Origin: Paenibacillus plantarum
GTDB taxonomy: Bacteria; Bacillota; Bacilli; Paenibacillales; NBRC-103111
Length of the DNA: 64,000 bases
NCBI RefSeq assembly: GCF_013141695.1
Contig: NZ_WHNY01000075.1
Span: 829,005 to 893,004 of the forward strand
Direction: 5' to 3'
Position 1 is the first letter of the stretch. Every line of letters begins with the position of its first letter. Both the position numbers and the translations under genes were made by a program. Below are positions 51,645 through 61,168 of the stretch, piece by piece. The notes under the pieces were generated by a model, which worked only from the letters and a program-made list of their open reading frames with translations, was not told where the DNA came from and made no database searches.

Positions 51645-53350
51645 TGTTCCGCCAGCTTGAGACGAACTGCGATAGAAGCGGCTCGATTGATTATCGCTTC
51701 TCCGGAAAAAAGGCGGCTGCTCAGGTCCGGTGAAGATTTACGCGAAGCCGAGATGGCATCCATCAGAAGATGCTGTTTGACTTTCTCGATATCTGATGTC
51801 GTTGGCTGATCGGCGTTTATGCCGCTTGTCAAACTATGCAATGCCCCCAAAGTCGCAAAAGATTCGATGTCGTATGCTGTAGCTGGGATCTTTTGCGCCG
51901 TTGCCTCTAGCTCTTCTATGCTCCGTCGAGTCACTCTTGCAGCCGACTTCTTGGACATGACCTGTACCGAGACTCTCTGATCATTCAGCGCAACTAATCG
52001 GTTGGCTTGCAGTCCATGTGCCAGAAATGCACCGGATATCGCATTCCCAACCATAAAAGCAATCACTGGGTGCCCTGCGAGTCGTGCACTGGCATAAGCA
52101 TCCGCCGCTGCTGCACAAGCTAAATAAATCCCAAGCATTTCCTCGCGATACCCGTATGCTTGACTCGGAACGTCGACGATCGCCACAATCGTCCTGCGCT
52201 GCCCATCCTTATCTTCTTCCATTGCCTGACGAACATAGTGTGCAATCGTCCATCCTTCATCCAGACCGACTTCTCCGATCCGGGCACGATGGAAACGGTT
52301 GTTCCTATTCGGAACAACCGCGATGTATCGCACCGGCTCTTCCCCAATGATCACGTCTGCACATAGCACAGTTGGAACTCCGTTTTGCAGCGGTTCCTGA
52401 TAATCCGTCAAAGCTTGAAACCAAGTTCTTCCCCTGCTAACTGATGGTTCTGGATTCGTTTGCTGCCAAAGCGCCTTTAATGTTTGAATGTCACTATCGT
52501 CGGTATGGAGAAAGGATCTATCCCACAACATCCGAAGCGATTCTGGTTGAATGGTTTGCTCGGTATCGATCAAAGCAATTCGCGCAAGAAATGATTCTAC
52601 TTGTGCACTTCGGAGATTGTCATGGAGACCTCTCCGATAGACGCTGCGTATCGACAGACAGATGTCCTCAACATCATCCTCAATTAGGAAATCCGCCAAT
52701 CCTGTTTCATAGCGCTGCTCACCGCCGACGGTTTGCCAAATCAAAGGTCTGTCTCTCGAATCCCACTCTAAGATCCCGGCTTCTTGTTCGATCACTTCTG
52801 GGCCATTTAATTGAAGTCGACCTTGCCGAGTCATTATAATCGTACTGCAGAGACCTGCCGTAATGGACATACCGCCGAAGCAACCGATCATTCCAGCGAT
52901 CACACAGACAACTGGCTGGTAACGACGCAAAGCTACGATTGCCGCGTGCATTTCCGCGATTGCAAGGAGACCGTAGTTCCCTTCTTGCAGCCTAACTCCT
53001 CCTGTTTCGAGCAGTAATACGGCACGAGTGGGTATTCCATTCCGATTATCTTGAATAGCCAGTTCCAAAGCTCCTGCGATTTTGGCACCCGATACTTCGC
53101 CGATGCCTCCACCCAGAAAAGCACCCTCGATGGAGACAACAACGGCGGAATGCCCCTCTATCGTCCCTCTTCCTATGATAACGCCATCATCGCTCTGCGG
53201 AACGATGCCTTGAGCCGCCAAATGGGGGGATTCCATCTTTTCGAATGGACCTAGAAGCTCCCTGAATGTTCCTTGATCGATAACGGATTGGGCACGTTCT
53301 CTTGCACTCAACTCAATAAAACTGTTTCTTTCCCTAATCGGAATCGTCAT
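51635..53350 (-). CDS. mdcD: Malonyl-S-ACP decarboxylase, beta and gamma subunits fused
   Basis: The first half (about 1-285) is the beta subunit (MdcD): ELSARERAQSVIDQGTF, LLLETGGVRLQEGNYGLLAI, GCFGGMSITAGLC. The second half (about 300-571) is the gamma subunit (MdcE): IVDVPSQAYGYREEMLGIYL and HPVIAFMVGNAISGAFLAHG. There is no stop or frame change between them. In the Klebsiella and Pseudomonas operons these are separate genes mdcD and mdcE. Together they decarboxylate malonyl-ACP to acetyl-ACP. The ATG overlaps the mdcC stop (ATGA), after GGAGTT. Confidence 0.92.
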   Translation of the reverse strand: MTIPIRERNSFIELSARERAQSVIDQGTFRELLGPFEKMESPHLAAQGIVPQSDDGVIIGRGTIEGHSAVVVSIEGAFLGGGIGEVSGAKIAGALELAIQDNRNGIPTRAVLLLETGGVRLQEGNYGLLAIAEMHAAIVALRRYQPVVCVIAGMIGCFGGMSITAGLCSTIIMTRQGRLQLNGPEVIEQEAGILEWDSRDRPLIWQTVGGEQRYETGLADFLIEDDVEDICLSIRSVYRRGLHDNLRSAQVESFLARIALIDTEQTIQPESLRMLWDRSFLHTDDSDIQTLKALWQQTNPEPSVSRGRTWFQALTDYQEPLQNGVPTVLCADVIIGEEPVRYIAVVPNRNNRFHRARIGEVGLDEGWTIAHYVRQAMEEDKDGQRRTIVAIVDVPSQAYGYREEMLGIYLACAAAADAYASARLAGHPVIAFMVGNAISGAFLAHGLQANRLVALNDQRVSVQVMSKKSAARVTRRSIEELEATAQKIPATAYDIESFATLGALHSLTSGINADQPTTSDIEKVKQHLLMDAISASRKSSPDLSSRLFSGEAIINRAASIAVRLKLAEQWI

Positions 53351-53640
53351 AACTCCAACACCTCAATGGCTTGGGCTAATCGCAAGGAAACAACTCCGGG
53401 AGTGGCTCCAAAATCGTTAATTTCAATACGAGCAGCCAGATGATTTATCAGAAAGAATCGGTCCATAATGGCTTTCCAAGTATCCTCGAATCCATCAGAC
53501 TGCGTGCGAATATGAACCTGAGCGGTCCGTTCTGTTAGAGGTTCAATTAATATTTCCAAATCACCCGAGCCGGCAACACCTACATGGGCACGTCGGGAAA
53601 TAGACTTATTTGCATCATAGTGAAGTGTAAGCTTTTCCAT
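53347..53640 (-). CDS. mdcC: Malonate decarboxylase acyl carrier protein (delta subunit)
   Basis: A 97-residue ACP that carries the dephospho-CoA-derived prosthetic group on Ser in VAGSGDLEIL (near residue 25). ATG at 53640 follows GAGGGAGGAG. It overlaps the mdcB end by 26 bases and mdcDE by four, so these genes are tightly coupled. Confidence 0.9.
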   Translation of the reverse strand: MEKLTLHYDANKSISRRAHVGVAGSGDLEILIEPLTERTAQVHIRTQSDGFEDTWKAIMDRFFLINHLAARIEINDFGATPGVVSLRLAQAIEVLEL

Positions 53641-54511
53641 TGTAAACTCCTCCCTCCGTTCCCATGTGATGTAACGATATGTTCGACAGACGATCCACAA
53701 ACAGCGTTGCTGCCAGTAAATCCGCACTTCCCCCAGGTGATACATGTCTCATTACGAGGTCTTGGTCCAATCGCTGCAACGCCTCCCAACCTGCGACGGA
53801 AGATGCCCCACCGAGATCAAGAACTTTTTGAGCGTCCTGCTGTACAACTAATAACGTTTCCATACCGCCGCGATGAATCAAACAAGTATCATCTAGGTTG
53901 GCCATGATGGCAAGCAATGCGTTTAACCGTGCATGTTTTTCAGATATTTTGCTCCTGCGAGAGTCTTGCAGCACGGGGAGTCCGACCTTCACTACGTGTG
54001 GAAAGCCATTCATTGCTTCTCCACGGGCACCTTTAACTCCATAGGTTTGCATAGCCTTGGTGCCGTTGGAAGTTGGTACTAATGCGTGGCGATCAGTAAA
54101 TCGAGCTAACGTCCCCGCAGCTTCTGCGATTTGCTCCGGAGCATCTCCATTTCCGCAAATGGCAGCCCCCGCGATAAGTAAACCTAATGCCCAAATGGCG
54201 CCGCGGTGCGTATTAATGCCTCCAGTAGTATGCAGCATGTTCTGTTCCCCGTCACGTCCAATGCATGCAAGGGTCTCCCGCAGCTCTTGATTCGGCTCTC
54301 CGCCATAAGCTGCATAACCCATTGCCTCAAAACTATCGTACAAGGACCTAGCCGAAGCAATCATAAGTACAACTTTCATATCCTTATGGCTGCCGGAGGA
54401 CTGTAAATCCACCAATCCGGGCTTAGGAGTCAACTCCACTTCGTCAATTAATGCCGCAACTGCCAGGTCTCCCAAGCATTGCCCGCATTGTTCGGAACTC
54501 TTCCATATCAT
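53615..54511 (-). CDS. mdcB: Triphosphoribosyl-dephospho-CoA synthase
   Basis: It makes the prosthetic group precursor from ATP and dephospho-CoA. CitG-family motifs: ELTPKPGLVD, TTGGINTHRGAIWALG, YGVKGARGEA and HVSPGGSADLLAA. ATG at 54511 is placed 5 bases after AGGTGA; GTG at 54520, right after the mdcA stop, is possible. About 298 residues. Confidence 0.9.
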   Translation of the reverse strand: MIWKSSEQCGQCLGDLAVAALIDEVELTPKPGLVDLQSSGSHKDMKVVLMIASARSLYDSFEAMGYAAYGGEPNQELRETLACIGRDGEQNMLHTTGGINTHRGAIWALGLLIAGAAICGNGDAPEQIAEAAGTLARFTDRHALVPTSNGTKAMQTYGVKGARGEAMNGFPHVVKVGLPVLQDSRRSKISEKHARLNALLAIMANLDDTCLIHRGGMETLLVVQQDAQKVLDLGGASSVAGWEALQRLDQDLVMRHVSPGGSADLLAATLFVDRLSNISLHHMGTEGGVYNGKAYTSL

Positions 54512-54520
54512 GGGATTCAC

Positions 54521-56179
54521 CTACCAACTACAAAATTTACCGGGAGGTTTATAAAGTCCATCTGACCATTCCACAAGTTCTTCAACACTTTTGGCCGCAA
54601 GCAAGGAGCGCTTGGCGTCTATCCGGCGAATTCCCAAATCTTCCGGAAAAGCGATCAAACCATCTTTCCTTAATTGTTCGTTAAGGGAAAGGTTATGATT
54701 ACGGCCTAGAGGTGTAACCCCAGCGATAGCAGCCAAAGCTAGCTTGCGTTCTTCCAGATTTTGAGCCTTGTATAAATAGGCGATCCCTTCCTCTGTAATC
54801 ACGTGAGTCACGTCATCGCCATAAATCATAACCGGAGCTATCGGTAAATTGGCATCCTGCCCTACAGCGATCGCATCCAAGTACTCGACAAAAGTCGGCT
54901 GGTCTCCTTTTTGAAATGTTTCAACCATTTGGACAACCAGTTTTTTCCCGCGGACGATCGGCCCCTCATTAGAAATCATATCCAGCCAAGCTGGGGACGA
55001 ATGCCTGCGCCCATGAGGATCGCTGCCCATATTCGGTGCTCCGCCGAATCCCGCTAGTCTACCCGATGTAACTGCCGACGAGTTGCCTTCTTCATCCATC
55101 TGGAGCGTTGACCCGATAAACAGATCGACACCGTACATCCCAGCCATTTGACAATAAGCACGATTCGACCGAAGGCTTCCATCTTTTCCTGTGAAGAAGA
55201 TATCCGGTCTTGCTGCAATGTACGCCTCCATTCCTACCTCTCCACCAAAACAGTGAATACTTTCCACCCATCCACTCTCAATAGCTGGGATTAGTGTTGG
55301 ATGCGGATTCAGCGCCCAATGCTTGCAAATTTTTCCGCGGAGGCCAAGGCTTGCACCATAAGTAGGCAGCAATAACTCGATAGCTGCGGTATTAAATCCG
55401 ATCCCATGATTTAACGACATCACTTGATGCCGCTCATAAACGCCTCGTATGGCCATCATAGCCATAAGGATCTGCATTTCCGTAATTTGTCGCGGATCTC
55501 GCGTAAACAAAGCTTCAAGCTGATAAGGCTTATCCGCTACAACGATGACATCTACCCAAGACGCTGGAATGTCCACTCGGGGTAACTCATCTACGATTTC
55601 ATTCACCTGTACGATGACGATCCCATTGGAAAAAGCTGTCGCCTCAACAAGTGTCGGTGTCTCCTCCGTATTCGGTCCGGTATATAGATTACCGGCAAGA
55701 TCCGCTTTATCTGCAGCAACCAAGGCGATATTAGGAATTAAATCAATAAACATTCGCCCGTACAATTCGAGATAGGTATGTATGGCACCCACTTCAATTA
55801 AGCCGTCTTCGATCATTTGTGCAATACGTAAGCTTTGAGGTCCTGCATAGGCAAAATCCAGCCTACGAGCAATCCCTTTTTCGAAAATGTCAAGGTGTTC
55901 AGGGCGAGAGATACTGCTGATAAGCATATGCAGGTTGTTGACTTTATGGGTATCCAGTTTAGAGAGTGCTCCAGAAAGGAAGGTGGCTTGCTTTTGATTG
56001 TTACCTTCTAAGGCTACCTTATCACCAGGAGAAATCAATGCTTCCATGGCATCCACGATATGATCCGCCGGAAGGATGGAACCTCGTAACCACGATTTCA
56101 CCAAGCTCATTCGGCGATTTTTTTCATCTCGCCTCTTCGTCCATATGCGCACTTCTTGTAATTGTTCCACCACATTCAT
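54521..56179 (-). CDS. mdcA: Malonate decarboxylase alpha subunit (acetyl-S-ACP:malonate ACP transferase)
   Basis: It exchanges acetyl for malonyl on MdcC, releasing acetate. About 552 residues with PGDKVALEGNNQKQATFLSG, DLAGNLYTGPNTEETPTLVE, MSLNHGIGFNTAAIELLLPT and AGFGGAPNMGSDPHGRRHSS, all MdcA blocks. The start is uncertain: GGAGG in the 5' end fits ATG 56179 poorly and GTG 56173 better; ATG 56188 has no site. It lies 6-15 bases after the esterase gene. Confidence 0.93.
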   Translation of the reverse strand: MNVVEQLQEVRIWTKRRDEKNRRMSLVKSWLRGSILPADHIVDAMEALISPGDKVALEGNNQKQATFLSGALSKLDTHKVNNLHMLISSISRPEHLDIFEKGIARRLDFAYAGPQSLRIAQMIEDGLIEVGAIHTYLELYGRMFIDLIPNIALVAADKADLAGNLYTGPNTEETPTLVEATAFSNGIVIVQVNEIVDELPRVDIPASWVDVIVVADKPYQLEALFTRDPRQITEMQILMAMMAIRGVYERHQVMSLNHGIGFNTAAIELLLPTYGASLGLRGKICKHWALNPHPTLIPAIESGWVESIHCFGGEVGMEAYIAARPDIFFTGKDGSLRSNRAYCQMAGMYGVDLFIGSTLQMDEEGNSSAVTSGRLAGFGGAPNMGSDPHGRRHSSPAWLDMISNEGPIVRGKKLVVQMVETFQKGDQPTFVEYLDAIAVGQDANLPIAPVMIYGDDVTHVITEEGIAYLYKAQNLEERKLALAAIAGVTPLGRNHNLSLNEQLRKDGLIAFPEDLGIRRIDAKRSLLAAKSVEELVEWSDGLYKPPGKFCSW

Positions 56180-56194
56180 AACCTCCATAGCGTA

Positions 56195-57637
56195 TTACAG
56201 GACGAAAACCTGCGAAGGAACGTCTTTTATAGGCTGACTAGAAATAATCTGGCACTCATCATCAAAAATCATGGTTTTACGCTCCATAAGATCAAACTTA
56301 GGCCAATGCACATCGTCTACTTCCGGATTAGCGAAGTTCATGAATGAAACCCATGCTTGGTGCATGCGATCAACTAACCTCTCGATCTCTTGCGGTCTCG
56401 TCGGGAGTTTCCAGATCAATGACATTTCTGCCCCATGGGCAGCACCCATCGGTCCCTTGCTGCAATCAAATCGGTACAGCCAAACAGGAACATCGTTCAC
56501 TGCAAGAGCCTCTGCAAGTTGAACAACTGCGTATCCATATAGATAGTTAGTCAATGTTTCAATTGCAGCTTGTTCCCTCGTCGCTTGAGTGCTGGAATCT
56601 TCATATGCTTGTAGAACCTCCCCACTATTTCTCCCAAATAAAGCTTGAATTTTAGGTTTCTCAAAAATGCTTAAACCTTCTAATTGAACCTGAACTAGAG
56701 CCTCTTCCCTATTGGAACCGATTAAAATAGGTACTGAATTCGCTTCACCCATTTGAAAAGATTCTAGTGGAGGTCTTACAATCGTTTTGCCGTCAATCAC
56801 AGGTCCAAACTTATGAAGTCCAGTTATTCCTCCAGTGAAAATCGATTGCGCCTCTAACAGCTCGGAAACCGGCAGCTCCAAGAGAATATCCCCTTGATCT
56901 TTGGAGATATTTAGAGCATCAAGAAATTGATTAGTAATTTCAGATGCCGTATTAAAATCTCGTATTGATTGGACGCCTCCGCTCTGAATAATAGCCCTTT
57001 GGAATAATCCCTTTGCATCTGGAACGCAGAGAAGTGAGGAAACCAATTTCGCTCCAGCCGAATGCCCCATAACAGTAACTCGAGTAGGATCTCCCCCAAA
57101 TCTCGAAATATGTTGTTGAACCCAGCGTAAGGCTGCGACGATGTCCAACAATCCGCAATTACCAGAACCTCTGTATGCTTCACCCAATACATCACCTAAT
57201 TCCAAAAAACCTAACGCACCCATTCTATAATTGATCGTTACACTAACGATTCCATTCTCAGCAAATACCGAGCTGTCATGTAGTGACCCTGCTCCCATAA
57301 CAAAGGCTCCGCCATGGATCCAAACGACAACAGGACGCTTTCGATCATCACAGGCAGGCGTCCATATATTCAAATACAAGCAATCTTCTGACTGCTCTTC
57401 CATGATTGGGAATACAAGCTGTCTAACTTGTGGAGCTATTTTGCCAAACTTCGACGCATTCAAAATACCTTCCCATGGTTGTACCGGTTCAGGAGCCTTA
57501 AATCTTAGTTCCTTGACAGGCGGGCAAGCATATGGAATGCCTTTGAATATATGTAATCCATTCTCTTGAATACCTTCAAGTTGTCCATCACTAATTGAAA
57601 CTACCAATTGGACACGTCCCTTCTTCAACGTAGACAT
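56195..57637 (-). CDS. Type B carboxylesterase
   Basis: An alpha/beta hydrolase of 480 residues. The oxyanion region is WIHGGAFVMGAG, the nucleophile Ser is in VMGHSAGAK (GHSAG rather than GESAG), the acid Glu is in LIGSNREEAL and the His in GAAHGAEMS. The blocks FKGIPYACPP and EDCLYLNIWTP are type B markers. No signal peptide. AAGGAAG precedes the ATG. Only a few bases separate it from mdcA, so it is the first gene of the mdc operon and may release malonate from a mono- or diester; that role is inference. Confidence 0.9.
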   Translation of the reverse strand: MSTLKKGRVQLVVSISDGQLEGIQENGLHIFKGIPYACPPVKELRFKAPEPVQPWEGILNASKFGKIAPQVRQLVFPIMEEQSEDCLYLNIWTPACDDRKRPVVVWIHGGAFVMGAGSLHDSSVFAENGIVSVTINYRMGALGFLELGDVLGEAYRGSGNCGLLDIVAALRWVQQHISRFGGDPTRVTVMGHSAGAKLVSSLLCVPDAKGLFQRAIIQSGGVQSIRDFNTASEITNQFLDALNISKDQGDILLELPVSELLEAQSIFTGGITGLHKFGPVIDGKTIVRPPLESFQMGEANSVPILIGSNREEALVQVQLEGLSIFEKPKIQALFGRNSGEVLQAYEDSSTQATREQAAIETLTNYLYGYAVVQLAEALAVNDVPVWLYRFDCSKGPMGAAHGAEMSLIWKLPTRPQEIERLVDRMHQAWVSFMNFANPEVDDVHWPKFDLMERKTMIFDDECQIISSQPIKDVPSQVFVL

Positions 57638-57737
57638 ACACTTCCTTGCTGTTTCATTTTATTACCAAATCATATATAGTGTAAAATATATATATTTATA
57701 TATCTTATATAACCATATGTATATATACAGGAGGACT
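57638..57737. promoter_or_regulatory. Divergent promoter region between the mdc operon and its LysR regulator
   Basis: A 100-base, very AT-rich gap (ATATATAGTGTAAAATATAT and following) separates the esterase and LysR starts. It contains interrupted dyads of the T-N11-A kind that LysR proteins bind. Individual -35/-10 boxes cannot be set with confidence. Confidence 0.6.
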
Positions 57738-58616
57738 ATGGAGTTATCTCAGTTAAAATATTTTAGACACACAGCCCGAACAGAGAATATCACCAGATCA
57801 GCGGCTGAACTGCATATTTCACAACCGGCTCTAAGTAAAATGATCGTTACCTTGGAAAAAGACTTAGGTGTAAAGCTGTTTAACCGGGAAGGAAAACACA
57901 TCAAGTTAAACCACCATGGGGCTGTTTTTTTGAAATACGTGGAAATAGCTCTAGGTGCTTTAGAGGATGGACGGAAAGAACTCGAAGATGCCATCGGGCG
58001 AACGGTTGGGACACTCAACATAAGCTTTGACGTAGCCTCTCAATTGATGCCTGATTTGTTGAAAGAGTTTCGTGACTGCTATCCAGAGGTTATTTTTCAT
58101 CTCTTGCAGCATGCCAGAAATCCTACTCAAACAAAATTCGATTTTTGTATCACTTCATCTCTAGTTGGACCAAGTGGAACTGAAAAAAAAGCGCTGCTCA
58201 AGGAAGAAATTTTTCTCGCTGTACCTGAGACACATCCTCTTGTTTCCAAAAATAGTGTCCACCTCTCTAATTTTGCAGAAGAGGGATTTATCGCTCTGAA
58301 ACAAGGAAGCAGTTTGCGTGAGACAACCGATGCCTTGTGCGCACTCGCCGGATTCAAGCCACGCATTATATTTGAAAGTGACGATCCTGCAACGGTGCGC
58401 GGATTGATTCGGGCAGGTCAAGGAATAGCGTTCGTTCCTGCTATCACTTGGAAAGGCGCTACTGACTCCTCCGTTGTTTTGCTTCATGTTAAACACCCTG
58501 TATGCACGCGTATTATCGAGTTGCACTGGATGAAGGATAGCTATCTTTCCATTGCAGCCCAAGCATTTCAACAGTTCACGATAGATTATTTCTCAAGATT
58601 GGTTCATTCTCCCTAA
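57738..58616 (+). CDS. LysR-family regulator, probably of the malonate operon
   Basis: 292 residues: helix-turn-helix MELSQLKYFRHTARTENITR and SAAELHISQPALSKMI, effector domain about 90-285. ATG at 57738 follows CAGGAGGA; the frame from 57717 has no site. Divergent from the esterase-mdc operon, the usual arrangement for an autogenously regulated LysR activator; malonate is the likely effector by context. Confidence 0.92.
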   Translation: MELSQLKYFRHTARTENITRSAAELHISQPALSKMIVTLEKDLGVKLFNREGKHIKLNHHGAVFLKYVEIALGALEDGRKELEDAIGRTVGTLNISFDVASQLMPDLLKEFRDCYPEVIFHLLQHARNPTQTKFDFCITSSLVGPSGTEKKALLKEEIFLAVPETHPLVSKNSVHLSNFAEEGFIALKQGSSLRETTDALCALAGFKPRIIFESDDPATVRGLIRAGQGIAFVPAITWKGATDSSVVLLHVKHPVCTRIIELHWMKDSYLSIAAQAFQQFTIDYFSRLVHSP

Positions 58617-58626
58617 AAAGTTGGGT

Positions 58627-58660
58627 AGGACAGACGAGTTATTTTTCGTCTGTCCTTTAC
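58627..58660 (+). terminator. Terminator of the LysR gene
   Basis: AGGACAGACGA and TCGTCTGTCCT form an 11-base perfect stem, followed by TTTACTT. Confidence 0.85.
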
Positions 58661-58802
58661 TTATCATATGCATGGCCTCATACACACCTGGACCTTCAGC
58701 ACCTGCGTCAAAATAAGTGATGCCTCCGCCCTCTGTTCCGCACGGGGTCGCTATGACTTCTCTCGTATCCGTAATATTCAGCACTAAATCACAATTGTAC
58801 AT
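58657..58802 (-). pseudogene. 5' fragment of an unknown gene
   Basis: ATG at 58802 on the minus strand opens YNCDLVLNITDTREVIATPC then GTEGGGITYFDAGAEGPGVY and EAMHMISK before running into the LysR terminator. Glycine-rich and well-formed, it looks like true coding sequence cut off by the terminator, so it is probably the remains of a metabolic gene that was once convergent. Family not recognised. Confidence 0.4.
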
Positions 58803-59013
58803 TTTAAGGCAGAAGTGTACCTATCCACGCTCAGAATTTATCTTATATAATCGGTCGTGTGCAAGTACCGTAACGCCTACTTAAAGAAATAATAATAAAC
58901 CTTACGATTTCTCGTATGGCCTAATTATTTACTTATGTTCCATCATAACTAATGAACTAATTTTCTATCCCGAAATCGTAATAAAATGGGTTGTCTTTCA
59001 CGTTACTTAATTG
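58803..59013. other. Intergenic region with a copy of the mdc-flanking hairpin
   Basis: The only structured element is CCTTACGATTTCTCGTATGG at 58900-58919 (plus CC), nearly identical to 49998-50019. No gene is seen. Confidence 0.6.
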
Positions 59014-59053
59014 AAAACAGGGAGCAGCTGCCACGGCAGTCTGCTCCCTGTTT
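59014..59053 (-). terminator. Terminator of the GGGAGCAG class
   Basis: AAACAGGGAGCAG pairs with CTGCTCCCTGTTT, followed by TTTTC on the minus strand. Upstream on that strand, GCTAAGAGTGAACG takes the place of CTAACGG, and ACAATAAACAGG matches other copies. It belongs to the dispersed 3'-end element family. Confidence 0.85.
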
Positions 59054-59094
59054 ATTGTGCAATCGTTCACTCTTAGCTTAACACGGGGGAGGTG

Positions 59095-59373
59095 CTACTT
59101 CCCCGAAGCAATAGCAGTAATAATTCGAATAACTTGGTATATCATAAATGAGGCGAATACAAGGACAGAAATAGTAGCAAATATTCTCTGAGGATTTTTA
59201 TACCACTTTGGAAAATGGTCGATCCTTTTGGGTACTTGGAAACCCGAAACAATATCGACATGTTTGATTACATCGTTAAAGTGAGCCCTATCTTCAAGGG
59301 AACTCGTTTCGGTTTTATTCTCAGTAAGATGAAGCGTCTCGTCATTAAATGGATTATAGGAAGTATTTTTCAT
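59095..59373 (-). CDS. Hypothetical single-pass membrane protein
   Basis: 92 residues starting at ATG 59373 after GAGGAGGT. The N-terminal two thirds are polar (TENKTETSSLEDRAHFNDVI); one helix, FATISVLVFASFMIYQVIRI, lies near the C-terminus, so it is tail-anchored or N-in. No family recognised. Confidence 0.7.
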   Translation of the reverse strand: MKNTSYNPFNDETLHLTENKTETSSLEDRAHFNDVIKHVDIVSGFQVPKRIDHFPKWYKNPQRIFATISVLVFASFMIYQVIRIITAIASGK

Positions 59374-59399
59374 TTTAGACCTCCTCAAATTTCACTAAG

Positions 59400-59819
59400 T
59401 GACAGGAAGGAACTAATAAACTAATCTCCCTCTATGGAGAAACGCTTTGCTCTTAAATACTCTCGTTTTCTCAGTTTTTGACTATCAATACTTTTTAGCA
59501 GATTTAAATGGTATGAAGTTGTAGAGGAAGAATTTTATAGATATGCTGAGGGGCAAAAAACTGTTCACCCAAACCACCCGCTGTAAAAAGTGGATACTGA
59601 GGTAATGTATGGTTGCACCTATGGATCTCCACATGAGCTCATGGCGGTCAACCCTCCCACATCTCGCAGTCTACGCTCCCACATTCCTTCATTCAACCTG
59701 TCCATGAGGTGAAGGTCAGATATGCTGCCCGACAGGATCTCTTCGTCCGTATGTTAACGTCGTTCCGACTCATCCGTGCTTCTGGTTATACTTACTTAAG
59801 TCGTTATTTCTGAATATCA
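59400..59819. other. Non-coding 3' flank of the IS110 copy
   Basis: No gene is seen. 59575-59800 has GC-richer, punctuated sequence (GTATGGTTGCACCTATGG, CATGAGGTGAAGG) unlike the AT-rich host DNA and ends at the transposase stop side; it is probably the non-coding right end of IS110 copy C. The outer boundary cannot be fixed. Confidence 0.4.
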
Positions 59820-61089
59820 TTAGTTAAATAGCTTGTGGCAACTCTTCAAAACGAGAATATCTTGTATCATCTTTTCTTCACTAAACTCATGTCCCTTTTT
59901 CAATATCCCAAACAGGATTCGAATTAGTTTATTACATAGCGCAATAAGCGATTGCATCTTCTTAAGAGGATTCACTTTTCGTCTCGTGTAATACTCATGC
60001 AAGGCCTTGAAGGCTGCGTTTTTGGCGACTAACGGCATCATCACTCGAAAGAGCAAAGCACAAAGGTGTTTATGACCTCGCTTGGTTATCTTCGTCTGTC
60101 CGGTGTGTGTACCTGATGAGTTTGTTTTTAAGTTCAACCCAGCGAGCTTTGTGATCTGCTTGGGATGACGGTACTGACCAACGTCGCCTACCTCAGCTAG
60201 AAAACCTGCAATGGTGTCCCTACCGATCCCTATTATGGCCAACAATAGTTGTACATATAGGATCTGCATGAGCAGTTCATCTAACTTTGCCCCCAGTTCT
60301 TCAAGCTTATTTTGAAACCATTCGTACTGAGTCAGCAGTAACATTAACTCTATTTCAGCTAACTCCGAACCTTCTCGTATGCAGACAGAACGGCTCGCAG
60401 CAGCCTTCAAACTCTTGATTCAACCTAGACCAAGCCCGCGCTTTGCAGCTTTTCTCAAACTGGTTGTATCCGACACGTGAACAAGTTCATGCGGCAGTAG
60501 ATGAAGGTTTAGCATTTGAATGGCAGATTTGAATTCCCAATCTTTAGAAACTCTGGGAAATACCGATCTAACCAGTTATGGGCACGTGCTTGCACAACAC
60601 AAAAGTCAGTTGTTAGGTGTTCGCGAATTTTCATCACTTCCCGCAGTTCGGCATAAATCCCCTTAGGAAGACTCGCTACAGCGTATCTACCGTTCTTGAC
60701 CAGCTGTGCGATCACTTTCGCATCTTTAATGTCATTCTTTGCTGGAGAATTGTCATCTAGTTCTTTACTTTTTTTCACGTGCAGTGGATTCACCACACCA
60801 TATTTCACTTGCTTTTCTTTTAGAAAATGAGCAAGGTTCAGCCAGTAGTGGCCCGTTGGTTCCATGCCAACGATAACGTCTTGGAGCCCTTGTTCCATTG
60901 AAATCTCCTGGAACCAACTCATGAACATCTCAAAGCCTTCTCTATTGTTTTCAAACTTTATTGGCTTCCCGAACTCGACTCCGCGGAAGTCTTGTGCACG
61001 AGCCACATGTTTGAATTTTGCGATGTCGACTCCGATAATTAAGTAGAATAAGTGATTTGATTAATTCTTTCATTTTGAGTAGAATGCAT
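59820..61089 (-). pseudogene. IS110-family transposase, copy C, near full-length but with several lesions
   Basis: The start MHSTQNERINQITYST at ATG 61089 shifts frame near 61040 to LIIGVDIAKFKHVARAQDFR. The DEDD domain continues (VIVGMEPTGHYWLNLAHFLK, NDIKDAKVIAQLVKNGRYAV) to FPEFLK, breaks near 60530, reads on as MLNLHLLPHELVHVSD and breaks again near 60420. The transposase_20 half follows (LLAIIGIGRDTIAGFLAEVG and GLNLKTNSSGTHTGQTKITK) to the stop at 59820. All domains are present but three frame lesions make it inactive. Confidence 0.88.
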
Positions 61090-61093
61090 GTTG

Positions 61094-61168
61094 TAGTCTC
61101 CTTGATATTGTTATTGGATCTATCGCTGGCCAGCATCTGGGATCCATAAACATCATACCAAGGAGTCT
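61094..61168 (-). promoter_or_regulatory. Stem-loop leader of IS110 copy C
   Basis: On the minus strand GACTCCTTGGTATGATG is followed about 45 bases later by AATATCAAGGAGACT. CTCCTTG pairs with CAAGGAG, enclosing the ribosome site, as in copies A and B. It ends 5 bases before the transposase ATG. Confidence 0.7.

Noticed and set aside
59575..59800. A separate non-coding RNA gene downstream of IS110 copy C
   Set aside because: Composition is suggestive, but no promoter, terminator or conserved fold can be shown without homologs; described as the element flank.
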